DNA of 64,000 nucleotides. Origin: Mucor racemosus. Its lineage: Eukaryota > Mucoromycota > Mucoromycetes > Mucorales > Mucoraceae. Of this stretch, positions 10,628 to 22,639 are shown one piece after another (position 1 is the first letter of the stretch; each line of letters opens with the position of its first letter). The notes under the pieces were generated by a model. That model had not been told where the DNA came from. It saw only the letters and a program-made list of their open reading frames with translations, and ran no database searches. A program made the position numbers and the translations under genes. Where the stretch lies: positions 744,001 through 808,000 of the forward strand of contig JAPEHQ010000001.1 of NCBI GenBank assembly GCA_027405735.1. The letters are read 5' to 3'.

Positions 10628-13572
10628 GCTTAGATATACTGCATACTTTTTAATTTTAATCAATATTGAATGCGTAAATAATCGCATTGTTAAGCTTGTG
10701 CTCAATTTAAGCATTGCGTAGATCAGCTTTTTTTTTGTCCCCAAAAAACAAAATCGTAGGCAATAGATATACGTATTTATCATTATGATTTATATTTTTC
10801 AAGTTTTTATTAATTCTGAAATCTTTTTTATATAATAATAAATGTAGAACCATACTATGAACAAATTCAACATTCAATTTACAACGAATAAAGCGGTTTT
10901 TTCAAACTTTAAATGTCGCATTTTTCAGATATATTGTTAATTGAAAAATCACATAATGTACCTGCAAGGCAAGATAGAAGTATAACACATATATTGACTG
11001 CATCACATGTATTTTGTTCCAAAATAAACCATTCAAATACCTGATTTTGAATTTCCACAACTTAAAATCTTGATTATAGTGATTGATATCTCAGTCAAAA
11101 TGGCAAGATACAGCATTCAGATATTAATAGAACTTGCTTGTTTTGAACGATCAATTGAATCTGTCGGGGACAGTTTTGAAAGGTTTGCTATTGTTTTACT
11201 TGCCAGAGACCGATGCCAAATACTATTGATACCCCCAAATTTTTAGTACACTATATATTACTCTTGATCTATTGTCTAATAAGGGTATAAATCTCCTAAT
11301 AGGACAAGTGTTTCATATTAATTTATGAAACAAAGTACAATAATTTGATGCAAAAATGAAAAAAATCAAACTTTGAGGATTTTCTATCAGTCTCAAATCC
11401 TATATTAGATCAACCTGTTTTACTGGGAATATTCTACAAGATGTGAAGAACATGTGGCAATTTTTTTTGGTATATTTCCATTCCAATAAATTTTTACCTA
11501 AACGTCCTATTTACAAGCAATGCTTACTTTTGAGCTTAATTGTTTTTTCGCGAATTATAACCCAAAACTTAACTCGAAATCGCTCAGAATAAGTTTTGAT
11601 AAATTGCAGAAGCATCTATCAATGATCCTATATCATTCTGGAACATTTTTACGATTATAAAAAAACTGATGGTTTTGACCAGTTTTCCATGAGGTATCCC
11701 TCATGAAAAATTGAGAAAATCAGTTAATGCGATTTTTCTCTCAAAAATTAACATTTTTTACTAAGGTAAGTTATAATACAAAATCATAATAAGAATTATA
11801 TCCTTCATTTTCAAGTATCAGATTGAGTGTTACCTATTCTAAAAATAGACTTTTGTGGCAAAAACCAATTTTAGGTTTTTCGCGGATAACACTTCACAGA
11901 GACATTTTATTTATATATAATTAATACTATAAGATGAAGCATCCAAATATGTACCAAAAAGATTAAAGCTCCAAAGCAATTCAAATATTGTTTTCTTTGT
12001 CAAATGTCGAAAAACAGTTCACTGATGTCGAAAAGCTCTAGAATGAATCACCTCGAAATTATAATAGTCAAAGTCCGCTACACTCAAAAAGGCAAGATTT
12101 GAATCTTGCAAGTATAATAATTGCTTCGGGCGATTTCATAAAAGACAGATCATATATCAAAATACTACACCAATACTAGCTATATAATGAGAATAAAAGA
12201 GACATTTTTTAAGTTCTATTGCACTATATGTTTTTCAATGTAAAGCATAATATGTATTTCATTTCATTTACTACCAATTGAATACACATACATACAGAAT
12301 GATTTGATGCTACGTTCTTTGTCTTGTAAACCGTATATAATGCTTCATTATCTATATTTGGTACTGTACATATTTTCTTCATCCTTCTTAATAATACCAT
12401 AGTCAAAGGTAGAGCAATCAGCAAGCCGTCAATGGGGCATTTTTCATGTCTGGATCCTCGATGTCTTTCTGTTAAGAATTGTAGAGCTGTGCAATCAAGA
12501 GACAAAATGTCTGCCTTGGCAATTGCCGTTTCAGGTCTCTCATACATGCTCTTCAATGAGCCATTACCAGTGTTCAACCCGTACATCAGTCAATCTGATA
12601 CTGAATTTTTTCTGAGAGCATTGCTTTCTGTACAAGAAACGGAGATAGGGACAGCGGCAATGCTGCTTTAGCGAATGATTGAATCTGGTAAGTACAAATT
12701 AATAGTATTGCTACACTTGGCTAATATAGTAATTATTATATTCGCAAGATTCAAGATTTCGCTCAAAAAGAATTCGATATTTATTTAACTTTTTTCAATG
12801 AAAATATATATATATATATATATATATCGTAATGGAAAGCATTAGCGGTTTGACTTAAATTATTTGATAGAAGCCTAATCTGTTTATATATTCGAAAAAA
12901 AACCCTTTAAATTATGCAAAGCTCAGTTAATCAAAGTGGAACAATCACTTAGCGTTCTACTAACATCATCAGTACTTCTCACAAAACCACATGCCTATCT
13001 CTACAATAATAGGCTCAAACTCTCACAACTTGCATTATAAAACTCAACCATTGGCAGTCTTCCGACCTGTAAATCTGCATGAATGCTGTTGTGTATGGAA
13101 TGCAGGGTGGAGTATGCTAAAATTACTTTTTGTAACTTGTATCATCATACGAAAGCTAATTGTTTTGAAAGCAAATAAGGTGTGATCTCAATATTTGTTT
13201 ATTTGTTTGTATAATAAACAATATATAGATGAACTGTAATTTGTAACAATTCATACGCATTTTCTTGTTAGATTTAGAAACAAGTTACCGAGGAGAAAAA
13301 AAATTATAGAGTCATACTTTTTTTTTTTTACATATCTCAAAATGTTGTTCCTGGTTAGTGTAGTAACTATTGTAATATCGATCCCTTAAAAACTTTAGAA
13401 AGCCATGGTGATGGTAATTTAGTTTTTATCATGGTATGGTATGGTGTATGTGTGAGTGTGTGTGACTCTTTGAATATTCACATTACAACAACAAGAATCC
13501 CTTTACGAAAAAGTTCCTTCTTTTTTTTTCTTCTTCTATTTCATTTTCTCATTAAACACTCTAAACAACACA
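10628..13572. other. Long intergenic region, mostly AT-rich
   Basis: AT-rich DNA with no recognised transposon ends. It includes an (AT)n run at 12804-12827, a small GC-richer island at about 12420-12670 (listed separately), a TATGG-type short repeat near 13430-13450, and the leader of the following gene with a T/C-rich stretch near 13520-13550. Confidence 0.4.
12224..12670 (-). CDS. Possible hypothetical coding island, unrecognised
   Basis: The minus strand has an open frame (12224-12586, 120 aa) rich in charged residues (ERPETAIAKADILSLDCTAL). The plus strand is open over 12432-12671 too, so the direction is uncertain. The segment is noticeably less AT-rich than its surroundings. No domain recognised. 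It could be a decayed gene fragment or simply chance. Confidence 0.2.
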
Positions 13573-14148
13573 ATGGATAAAGATACAGAAATTCGTGAAT
13601 ATGAACCAAAAGATGAAACTCAATTCAAACGGTTTTACTTTGATATGGAAAATAAAAAGAGAACCAGCCGAGTATTACATGCGCTTCGACAAAGATCAAG
13701 TGCTAAGAGGACTTGGCAAGCAGGACTTGTTGGTATATTAGGCATTCATCTCTCCCAACACTCTTTATCGTCAATAAAACATACAATATTATTAATAGCA
13801 GAGCTGCTACTATGGAGTGCCGGAGTAAGTGTTTTATGGTTCAAGATGATCAGCCAGGAATATGATACAGAGTTAGATAAAACTTGCCAGCATATGACTA
13901 ATGAATTGGCCACAATTCGAAAAAGCGAAAAAAGTAATGCATGGATAATGACCAAACAGGGGCAAATTGTTGGTACAGTTGCTTTTAAATATGAATCAGG
14001 AGAAGGGAAGATTGGATACTTGACAGGAATTGATCCACAAATCCGTTTATTATTATTAAAAAACGCGTTTAGGTTTGGTCGAACAATCAATATTGATGTT
14101 GTAAGCAAATGGAAACATGATATGAAATGGTCCGAAAGTGCTTTGTAA
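13573..14148 (+). CDS. Small membrane protein with GNAT-like fold
   Basis: A single exon of 191 aa. It opens with IREYEPKDETQFKRFY, a start common in GNAT acetyltransferases of the NAT8 type. One or two hydrophobic segments follow (about residues 52-60 and 68-88, with TILLIAELLLWSAGVSVLWF). The strand motif IVGTVAFKYESG near residue 137 resembles the substrate-side strands of the GNAT fold, then GKIGYLTGIDP. The family's acetyl-CoA binding motif (Q/RxxGxG/A) is not visible, so activity is doubtful. Probably an N-acetyltransferase relative at the ER or Golgi membrane; function not established. The LRR gene starts 103 bp downstream on the same strand. Confidence 0.5.
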   Translation: MDKDTEIREYEPKDETQFKRFYFDMENKKRTSRVLHALRQRSSAKRTWQAGLVGILGIHLSQHSLSSIKHTILLIAELLLWSAGVSVLWFKMISQEYDTELDKTCQHMTNELATIRKSEKSNAWIMTKQGQIVGTVAFKYESGEGKIGYLTGIDPQIRLLLLKNAFRFGRTINIDVVSKWKHDMKWSESAL

Positions 14149-14251
14149 AACAAACATTTTGTTAGTTGTTTATTATTTTTATACCTTTTTTCAAATATAA
14201 ATTTATTATTTATTCTGTTTTTTTTAATATATACATACTTTAAATCATTAA

Positions 14252-15400
14252 ATGAGTAGTAATTTTACTCTTCGAACAATAAGGTCATTGGACCATTTCC
14301 CAATGCATTGTTTATTTTCGCCTACTGCTTTAGATAATGATTTAAGCTATGTGGATAAAACTTATTACTCAAATCATCAACAACAACAACAACAACAATC
14401 ATATTTGCCATTATTATCAAATCTAGATGCTAAACCGCCAAATGAAAAACAACAAACCAATGTACAAACTATTGTGTTGAATAAAACAATTGGTTTAGTA
14501 ACATCTATATCGAGGCTTGATCTGTAAATATTCTGTAAAGCTGCATGTATAATTTGATTTACTAACATGTGCTATACATACAATAGTCGCAATATTGGTT
14601 TATTTGTACTTCCAACTCAGGTTGCATTATTAACCAGATTAACTATTCTTGATCTTTCTCATAACAAATTAGTGAAACTACCATCAAATATAGATCAATT
14701 GAGAAATCTAAAGCAATTGAACTTATCTCATAATAATATTAATACTTTACCAGCTAGTTTATATTCACTTACAAAATTGACTCATTTTGATACATCATAC
14801 AACCCAATCTCTCAAGTCTCTGCAAATATTGCACGTCTGCACAACCTCAATTTTCTGGATCTGTCCAATACGGACATAAGCTCAATTCCTGCAGAATTAT
14901 TAAACCTGTCCATGACAGTAATAAAGACAGATCAATGTCCTCGATTATTAGATCAATCGATGGAACTACAACAAAAAACAATGCATCAGCCACTTAGCCT
15001 AGTTGAAACATGTGCAAGGCAGATTATTCAACCTATTTTGTATGATTTGATGGCAAAGAAAAAGAAAAAACGAGAATTAAAAGAGCTACAAAAGAAGCGA
15101 TATAAGAGCTTTCAACAGTTACCCAACCATATGATATGCTATTTATCACGACCTAAAGCATGTTCATCTTGTGGAGGCCCTTATTTTCAATCTTTTGTAG
15201 TTCGATATCGTATTGTACAACGACAAGATGAATCCTGGATCCCTGTTGAATACAGACTATGCTCAGCACACTGGAATACAGAAAAAGATAGAATTCTATC
15301 GCTATTTTCAGACATTCCAACGTCTTCATTACCACCTTCAACAGAGCCATGCCAACTAAAGTTAATCCCTTCGAATTCTTTATTATTTGATGAAATTTAA
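14252..15400 (+). CDS. Leucine-rich repeat protein with LRRC58-like cysteine C-terminus
   Basis: Model: exons 14252-14523 and 14587-15400, 361 aa. The intron has donor GTAAAT and the textbook branch site TTTACTAAC. The join restores a continuous LRR: SISRLDLRNIGLFVLP then LTRLTILDLSHNKLVKLP. About five repeats of the LxxLDLSxNxLxxLP type run over residues 80-200. A polyQ run of seven lies near residue 45. A lysine-rich helix (KKKKKRELKELQKKRYKS) follows, then a C-terminal module with CSSCGGPYF and YRLCSAHW, which resembles the end of LRRC58-type proteins and could bind zinc. LRR proteins of this sort are interaction scaffolds; the animal LRRC58 family is linked to ubiquitin-ligase adaptors, but I do not extend that role here. 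Confidence 0.8.
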
Positions 15401-15849
15401 TAAATCTTTTTTTGTTAAAACTCGAGTTCCTAGCCGTGGCGAAGCACGATGATGCTGCAAGTTCGTATTGCGAAATTTATGTACATGTAGTACAGAGTGA
15501 ACAGCTTAAATCAAACATGTAGCAGACAGTTCATATAGATATAACAAATATAAGCGTATGGATGAAACTTAAATTCGAGTAAAAATTAAAAGAAAAAAAG
15601 TGCATACGTACAATTACATACACATACACTAACTTTCTATTATACAATTGGAAACAAAAGAGGAACCAGCAGATTTTGAAGCACAAACTAACATAATCAC
15701 TGGTTACACAGAAACATGTATACATGTATGATTATAAATAAAGGCTTCTTTTTTTTTCTTCTATTTTCATTTCGCCTCTTTCTTTCTTTCCTTCTTTCTT
15801 TCTTTTTACAAATATTTAAAAAAGAAAAAAATTGTAAATAGATTCATTC
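15401..15849. promoter_or_regulatory. Intergenic leader upstream of the zinc-cluster gene
   Basis: Contains a 3' end with TTTTTTTG after the LRR gene and a long pyrimidine tract (CTTTCTTTCCTTCTTTC) at about 15750-15806, just before the ATG at 15850. CT-rich tracts are frequent near fungal transcription starts. Confidence 0.35.
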
Positions 15850-16063
15850 ATGTATTTTGATAATACTTCGATTCAGAAACAGGCTCGTCCTTTTGTCTAT
15901 ATACAATATTCAAATAATAATAACAGCAACAATAGCTCGGCAATTTCAACAACTAGTAATATATCTTTAAATAGCACACATCATCAACATGTATCTAGTC
16001 CATCAGATTCTTCATCATCTGCTTCTTCAGTAGTATCTTCTTCCACACAAAATAAGCAATTGC

Positions 16064-16094
<31 letters not shown>

Positions 16095-18456
16095 TCCACA
16101 GCCACAACAAAAAGATGAACAACAGCCTAAAAAGAAAAAAAGGCAGCATATAGGTTATGCATGTGATAAGTATGAAAAATTATATTAAAAAAGCGTATTC
16201 AAAGTTAAAACTTTGTTATTTTTAGATGCCGTGAAAGAAGAGTAGGGTGTGATAGAGGAAAACCTTTTTGCGGGCAATGTAAAGACAGATATCAGTGTCA
16301 ATATAGTAATCATGCGCTTCGTTTAGATAACGTTTCAATGCGACAAAGATTAGACGAATTGGAAAGCCAAGTGGGTTGGCTCACATCATTTGTCACTACT
16401 CTTGAGCAAGATTATCGGTCGACTGTACCCAGAATGCAGCCACACGTACAACCTTATGTAACACAACAACAACAGCCTCCTCAATTGAATGCACCCGGTC
16501 ATTCACAGCCAATAACAACAACAAGAACAACAACAAAAGCCATAACCCCTCGGTTACAAGAACAACAACATCCCGATGGCAATAAAGATCAAGATAATCC
16601 AAGCGTTTATGATTGGGCTATTGGAACGGGCTGGCCCGTTATTGAAAATACAGATGGTATGAAGTCGATTTTTACAACAATTAAAAATTTTGAAGATCTC
16701 AGTGAAGCATTAAGAAATACAGTAGAAACAATATACAATACCAAAGGAAATCCATTGTACAGACAACCAAACTCACTCCCACAACACTTTAGTCATATTT
16801 CCAGAGTGGATATCTCTTTAAATTCATTACACAATACCCCAATAGTATTCTCTAAAAGACCTTCCATCACCAATCATACAGGTGAAAAGAACAAAAAGGA
16901 ACATACATTTACCTTATTTGAAAGTCTTAATCGTTATTCCAAATCATCTGGTAGCAAAAACTCAACCGAAACATCCGGTACAAACGATGATCGTTACCTA
17001 ACAACCGATGTAAAATCACGCTTGATTCATCAACACCATAAATGTGGCTTTCCAATCCTTGTGAGTCCCTCTCGTTTCGAAAACCATTATCGACAAGGCC
17101 AATTAAAACCTTTGGTTTTATCTTCTGTGTTCTCTCATTCTGTACCACATTCTTGTATTTATCATCCTCATCTTACACAAATTCAAGACTTTCGAGAACT
17201 GGGAAACAAGTTTTATAATCATTCACACGATTTATTGGGCATCGATGAACCAGCTAATCTATCAAATATTCATCAACGTACATTGCTTATCACGTATGAT
17301 TTAGATTTAGGAAGAGTTAGAAGGGCATTTTTGCATATCGGTATCGCAATTCGTATGTGTTTCATGTTGAATTTACATCGCGCTGAAGGTTATTTATCTT
17401 GCAAATCACCATTTGAAAGAGAACAGTCGAAAAGAATTTTCTGGACAGTTTGGTTTTATGATAATATGGTATCTCATCTATTCCATGATCAATTATCAAC
17501 TATTAAATTAAATCAAATCTCTGTCGAATTACCAACTCTATTACCAGAATTCAATGCCATCGAAATGGATCAAACAACATTTTGTATCAGTGTGATTCAA
17601 ATAAGAAAATTAGCAGGTTCAATCTCTGAAGAATCTCGTAGAATGGGTCCTCGTGCGTTGGTTGATCATTTCAGCGGAAAACTTTTGCAGTTTTATCATT
17701 CATTACCAAAGCATTTACAGTTTGGTAAAAAGAACCAAACTTCATTTCCGCCAAATACATCGATATGGGGAAGACGTAATTATTTCTGTGTTCTGTTGGA
17801 TTACTGTCAGTGTTGGATTACAATGTATAGAGCATTACTACCATCAGCAAGTCATCAAGGCGAGAAAGCATTGACACCTGATGAAAATGAAGCTATTTTA
17901 CACACATCTCAAGCTGCAGTTGCTATTTTACAGTTGTTCCAAAATTGGTTCAAGACATCATCTGAAGCAGAAGAGAAATTTGATTGCTTCTTTAGACCTT
18001 ATCTTTATCATTTCATGAGTGCAAAGCATATATTCAGTGTAAGCTACTCTTTGTATTATAAAAATATTTACCAAATATTAATATTTATAATAGTCAAATG
18101 TATCTCAATACGGTAGATTGCCTGCTCTGGTCTATGTCAGTAGAGCCTATCTGGTTTTACTATTACGATTATATCAAACAACACCAACAAGAAGATCATT
18201 TGATGAAAGCCAATTGGAAAAAGACATGCTGCAATTTTTAAATACACATCAAATTGGACATAATGAAATTGTTTATCAAGCAATGATTGATGAGGCATTA
18301 CTCGATGATCCAAATGCAGATGGAGGTTGGAGTATATTTTCATATAAATCAATATCAACAACACCTATAATCGATGATATTGGATCAAGATGTTCTTCAA
18401 ATGAAAGTATAATGAGTGATCAATGTGCAACTGCATTGGATCTAGACTATTTTTAA
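15850..18456 (+). CDS. Zn(II)2Cys6 transcription factor with fungal-specific TF domain
   Basis: Model: exons 15850-16169, 16226-18038 and 18094-18456, giving 831 aa. The N-terminus is S/N/Q-rich with a run of 12 Q, followed by basic KKKKRQHIG. The zinc cluster is split by the first intron: ACDK|CRERRVGCDRGKPFCG, spacing C-x2-C-x6-C-x6-C-x2-C-x5-C, residues about 104-128. A short coiled-coil-like linker (LRLDNVSMRQRLDELESQVG) follows, which is how these factors dimerise. The middle holds the fungal_trans domain, with FEREQSKRIFWTVWFYDN its most typical block near residue 515. The last intron (GTAAGC..AATAG) joins KHIFS to SNVSQYGRLPALVYVSRAY in phase. Acts in the nucleus on CGG-type sites; target genes unknown. 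The neighbouring thaumatin-like gene lies 468 bp downstream but a regulatory link is not shown. Confidence 0.88.
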
Positions 18457-18519
18457 TGATTGAAACAAAGCATAATCATTTGGGTGAGACCCCCACTCTG
18501 TTTTTGTTTTGTTTTTTTT

Positions 18520-18520
<1 letters not shown>

Positions 18521-18572
<52 letters not shown>
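18521..18572. repeat. Uninterrupted run of 52 T
   Basis: A 52-nt T homopolymer, preceded by shorter T runs broken by single G, 65 bp past the zinc-cluster stop codon. It could be a minus-strand retroposon poly(A) tail or a slippage expansion in the 3' UTR. Its exact length is liable to sequencing error. Confidence 0.8.
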
Positions 18573-18923
18573 CTTCCTTTTCTCGTGGTACCATTATAGA
18601 ATAAATCTGCTTACAAAAGAAACAACTTTTATTTATCCTTTTTGATTATGCATTGTTTGTATTCAAATGTAACGATGAAAAAAAAAACCTTAATCGACCT
18701 TCAGTTTGTGAGACTGATTTGAGAAAAAAAAAAAAAAAAAGGTTTCACTTTCATCAGGCTAACTTCAGGGTTATTTTTTACACTTGACATGTCAAAATGT
18801 ATTAATCAGAAAAACCCTTGAAAGTAAATCTAGACTGCAACTTTTTTTTTATATGAATTGGTTTCTAGTTGAGAAAAAGATTAATCAGTTTTCTTTTTAC
18901 TATAAACTTTTTACTTTACTTGA

Positions 18924-19631
18924 ATGTTTAATTCTAATTTTATAATTGCTTGTGTTGTAACATGGATCATCGTTATTGTTCCTATTTCACAAGCCGATAA
19001 ATCAATTACAGTCAAGAATAACTGTGGTAGTGTTATTACAGTAGGCGTTCTCACAAATGGTGTTAGTGCTGGTTTACCAGAGCAAAGTTTTGATTTAACT
19101 TCATCGGCTAGCAACAGTTTTAGTAAATCCGATTCTTGGGGAGGTCGAGTCTGGGCTCGCTATCATTGTTCTGGATCTGCAGGTAAAGATACTAGTAATT
19201 GTGGAGTACCGGGTGCTACCAATCCTGCAAGTTTGGCGGAATTTTTCTTTCATGGTACTGGTGGTAAAGATTTTTACGATATTAGTCTTGTTGATGGTTA
19301 TAACATGCCAATGTCTATTGCTCCAAGTGGTGGTGCAAGTCCCAATGGCTATTCGTGTGGTAGTCCACAATGCTCCATCTCAGATTGTCCTACAGAATTT
19401 GCTGTCACTGATGCCACAGGTAATGTCATGTCTTGCATGAGCGCCTGCTCCAAAACTGGATCCTCTGAAGATTGTTGTACAGGCGCTAATAATAGTCCTG
19501 ATACTTGTAAAGCAAGTGGTCGTTCTGCTTTTGTTAAAAACCAATGTCCTGATGCTTACAGTTTTGCTTACGATGATCAGGATTCTACTTATGAATGTGC
19601 AGCTGAAAGCTTCACTGTCACTTTTTGCTAA
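18924..19631 (+). CDS. Secreted thaumatin-like protein
   Basis: A single exon of 235 aa. The signal peptide (FIIACVVTWIIVIVPISQA) is cleaved near residue 25. The mature chain begins KSITVKNNCGSVITVGV, the usual thaumatin-like first strand, with SWGGRVWARYHC corresponding to the family's GxxWxR-x-C block. Then come AEFFFHGTGGKDFYDISLVDGYN, the acidic-cleft DFYDVSLVDG motif, and many cysteines paired in order (for example CGSPQCSISDC and SEDCCTGA). The C-terminus keeps FAYDDQDSTYEC, matching the family's YAYDD(xx)ST signature, and ends VTFC as expected. Fungal members bind or cleave beta-1,3-glucan and act in the wall or extracellular space. AATAAATAAAG near 19650 is a plausible poly(A) signal. 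Confidence 0.92.
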   Translation: MFNSNFIIACVVTWIIVIVPISQADKSITVKNNCGSVITVGVLTNGVSAGLPEQSFDLTSSASNSFSKSDSWGGRVWARYHCSGSAGKDTSNCGVPGATNPASLAEFFFHGTGGKDFYDISLVDGYNMPMSIAPSGGASPNGYSCGSPQCSISDCPTEFAVTDATGNVMSCMSACSKTGSSEDCCTGANNSPDTCKASGRSAFVKNQCPDAYSFAYDDQDSTYECAAESFTVTFC

Positions 19632-19734
19632 ATCGCTTAATACATTGTAAATAAATAAAGCTTATATATTTAATCATTATTTAAACTATTACATCCAAAG
19701 TCTATCGTCTAATTCCTCTTAACCTATATTAAAC

Positions 19735-20900
19735 ACTTTCAGGATATACCTTAGACACCGCAAAATAGATATGGATTGGCTACATTATGTTACTCATTCC
19801 TAAACTTATTCTATATCTCACGAAAAACTCAAAAACAGGCAAAATGTTCTGCTTTTTCTTTGAAATCTGGGTCACACTTTTCATCCTTGCTCTACTTTTT
19901 TTTTCACTAAGTAACACCAAGATAAAATCATATGCCAATGAACCTGAGATGTTCACCTTTAATCCAAAAACAAGTATCCAGAAATATCCTACTTTTTACA
20001 ATTGGTATTAATTTTTCAGCGCTAATGTTTCAGATTCTTACGCGTATTTCACTGCTAAAGAATTGAAAACTTTGAGGCTTCATATCTCCAGAAACAATTA
20101 AGTTATACTACCACTTTCTGATAATAAAACTTACTTGTTTTAAAGCGTTCTATAACATATTTGAATATAGAAAAATTATGAGCACTTTTATTTTTTTTCG
20201 TTTTTTTTTTTTGGCATTTTTGTAGTAGATTTCAATATATTTGTTAAATTGAGTAGCAGTTTTTTTTACTCATGTCATCAAGCTCGTTGAGCTCTCTCAG
20301 ATCCAATTTAGTTTTTTTTAAAATATTAATTTTTCGTGGAGATATCCTCAAAAATGTGTACAAAAATATACCTTCATTTCTAGCTTCCATTTTTCCCTTA
20401 TATACCGTCATCCTAATAAATTCTGAATCTGAAAACAATTTGGACAAAGATCTGGTTTTATCTACGAAAAATGCAGCTAGAAGGTTCCGCAATAGCTTGA
20501 TCGATAGATGATGCTATTGTGTATCATCCCAATTAGTTATATTTTAAATATGCTTATAAAATGTGATGTATATCTTCAAAAAACCTTCAAAATTTCAATT
20601 GCATTTTACGCAAAATTTAATGTAAAACATTTATTTTAATTTTATTTAGATGGATACAGAATCCAAAACTGTACAAAAACTATTTAATACGCTAGGTCTA
20701 CTTACTTTGCAGCTCATGAGCCATTAAACGATTTTGTTTTTTTGAATCATTTTTCTTTCATTTCAACAAATAAATTTTAGAACCCCGTGATGAGAGGTTT
20801 TAAGCTGTGATAAGAGCTATTATTTTGGTTATCTCAATGAAAAATTAATACTTTTCATATAAAAAAAGGCGACATAACTTTTAACTAGAACTATCTTACG
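19735..20900 (+). repeat. S repeat, copy 2
   Basis: Matches copies 1, 4 and 5 over about 1.15 kb, starting AGGATATACCTTAGACACC (compare 47179) and passing through ACTTTGAGGCTTCATATC and AAGCTCGTTGAGCTCTC. An open frame at 19787-20011 is kept at 47224-47448 but is broken in copy 1. The copy ends where LTR D sequence begins near 20922. Confidence 0.7.
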
Positions 20901-20921
20901 TGCGCAAAATAAGACAGTATG

Positions 20922-21239
20922 ATGTATCATTCTGAATTGGATGTCGAATTCAAAAGTAAAAAAATAGTTCAAGAACCGAAATTCAAGTCAATTAGGCATC
21001 AACGGAACCACGGTTCCAGCATGATATTACAGCATGATATTACAACATGACATTAAAGCATGATGTTCCACCATCATGCCATATTAGTATAATAGATAAC
21101 ACTTATAATCCTTATCACATCATCGTTTCCCTCATCTCAACTAGTATATAAACCCTCTTTATTTCCTTTTAATAAAGAATATCTCTTTACTTAATTAAAT
21201 TTCTAGTTTTATTTAACATAAACATATTCTGATAAATCA
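20922..21239 (+). mobile_element. LTR family D
   Basis: Starts TGATGTATCATTC and ends CTGATAAATCA, the inverse of the solo LTR at 3039-3379. It contains three to four tandem CATGATATTACAG-type units (about 21023-21072), TATATAAACC and AATAAAG. Flanks (CAGTA left, AAGCC right) do not match, so it may be one LTR of a disrupted element or have lost a flank. Confidence 0.65.
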
Positions 21240-22523
21240 AAGCCACAATTATCAAGGTCTCAGTGTAGGTTTTTGCCTATTATTTATGTTAAATCTCATT
21301 TCAATCCCATATTGAACCTGACATCCAAATGGAATTGAAATGGTATAAATACTTTTAGAATCCAGGATCTGATGGCTCCTGGCTTCCTTTTTAACTTAAT
21401 AATAAAGACCCTACGTTCTCCGTGATATAATCGCTTGTAGTCTTTATTTTATTTGTATTGGAAATAATCGTTATCTACATATAACTCTCACTCAGGATGG
21501 AATACTATATACATCCTGATTATGTAGAAGTTCATTATGTATCTATATTCTGATATTCAGATATATACACTGTTCGGATGTTTATTACATGACTATTTTC
21601 CTTTCCTAGTAGCTTAGTTTTTGACAAAAACTGGAGAAAAACGTATAAAACTCACAGCTAATAATGGTTCCGGAGTGGAGGAATATACCAATCTTTAAAT
21701 GAAATTTATGTAGTCGTATTTAGGTATAATGACTAGACATTTACTAACCCGTTTTCCTTTCCAAAAGATTTGGTTTTTTGCTATGATGATGAGATGGTTA
21801 TAATTGTAAACCACTGTAATAAATCAAACTGTTACTATAATAATTCACAGCAGTAATTGTGCTGAACTAGGATACTATTTCCCCACATAAGAAATTAAAT
21901 GTTATCTCACATAAAACCATGCTCTAATATTCAAATAGAGATAACATGAATTTAACAGTAAATACAGAAAGTATTAGTAATTTAACATACAAATAAAATA
22001 GACCGAATCATAAACAAAGCAAATTGATTCATAAAATAAACTGAAGAAACACATAGATCAAAGTAAGGATTGCTCTATGCGGATCATTAACAAATATGCC
22101 AAAAACGGGCATTAAAAGACCGCCTTGATTATGTAAATCAAGAAGCTCAATATAAACTTTAAAATCACAAACAAACTAATTGATTTAACAAAAAGAATAA
22201 ACATATGGATATTGCATGAAGACAATGGAATCATGCTTCAATCATTTAATAAGTAGCATAATGATATATGTATGGAATGCAGCATTGTCTGATTCGCATG
22301 TTAAACATCACGGTTTGACAGAAGTCCTAAGTTGGTAATTCGGTTATTCCTAATTCTGATAGATCACTGACAGTTACGGTGCAACTCCCAGATATAACAA
22401 AATCACAACTAATATAAATAGTAGAGTAGAAATATAGACCTATTGCACACTATCCATTATTTGAATAAAGAAGGATTTAAACTGTATCTTTTTTCAAAGC
22501 ATTTATTTTACATTTTACTGCAG
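21240..22523. other. Unassigned repeat-like intergenic DNA
   Basis: No gene was found. Two stretches have a TATA-type sequence followed by AATAAAG-type signals (about 21350-21415 and 22415-22470) as in LTR promoters, but ends and target duplications could not be fixed. Confidence 0.3.
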
Positions 22524-22620
22524 TAATACTCATCTCAAATGTTCCTATAATAAATATGGCAAGGAAATCCCTCCATAATTCCTTGTAGAATTATCTGTCT
22601 TTCTTTCTCTTTACATCCTT
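22524..22620 (-). mobile_element. LTR family C remnant, left half, split by the CACTA-type element
   Basis: ACAAGGAAATC-like and CTTGTAGAATTATCTGTC match the inverse of the LTR at 25661-25935. The match resumes at 26885 (TATTTATTTTCCTTAATAAATATC) after the CACTA-type element. The CACTA element therefore inserted into an older family C LTR. Confidence 0.55.
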
Positions 22621-22639
22621 CACTACGGCCAATCTGTGC

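Noticed and set aside
19787..20011. Small gene in the S repeat (74 aa)
   Set aside because: It recurs at 47224 but is broken in copy 1, and it has no domain or start context; treated as repeat sequence.
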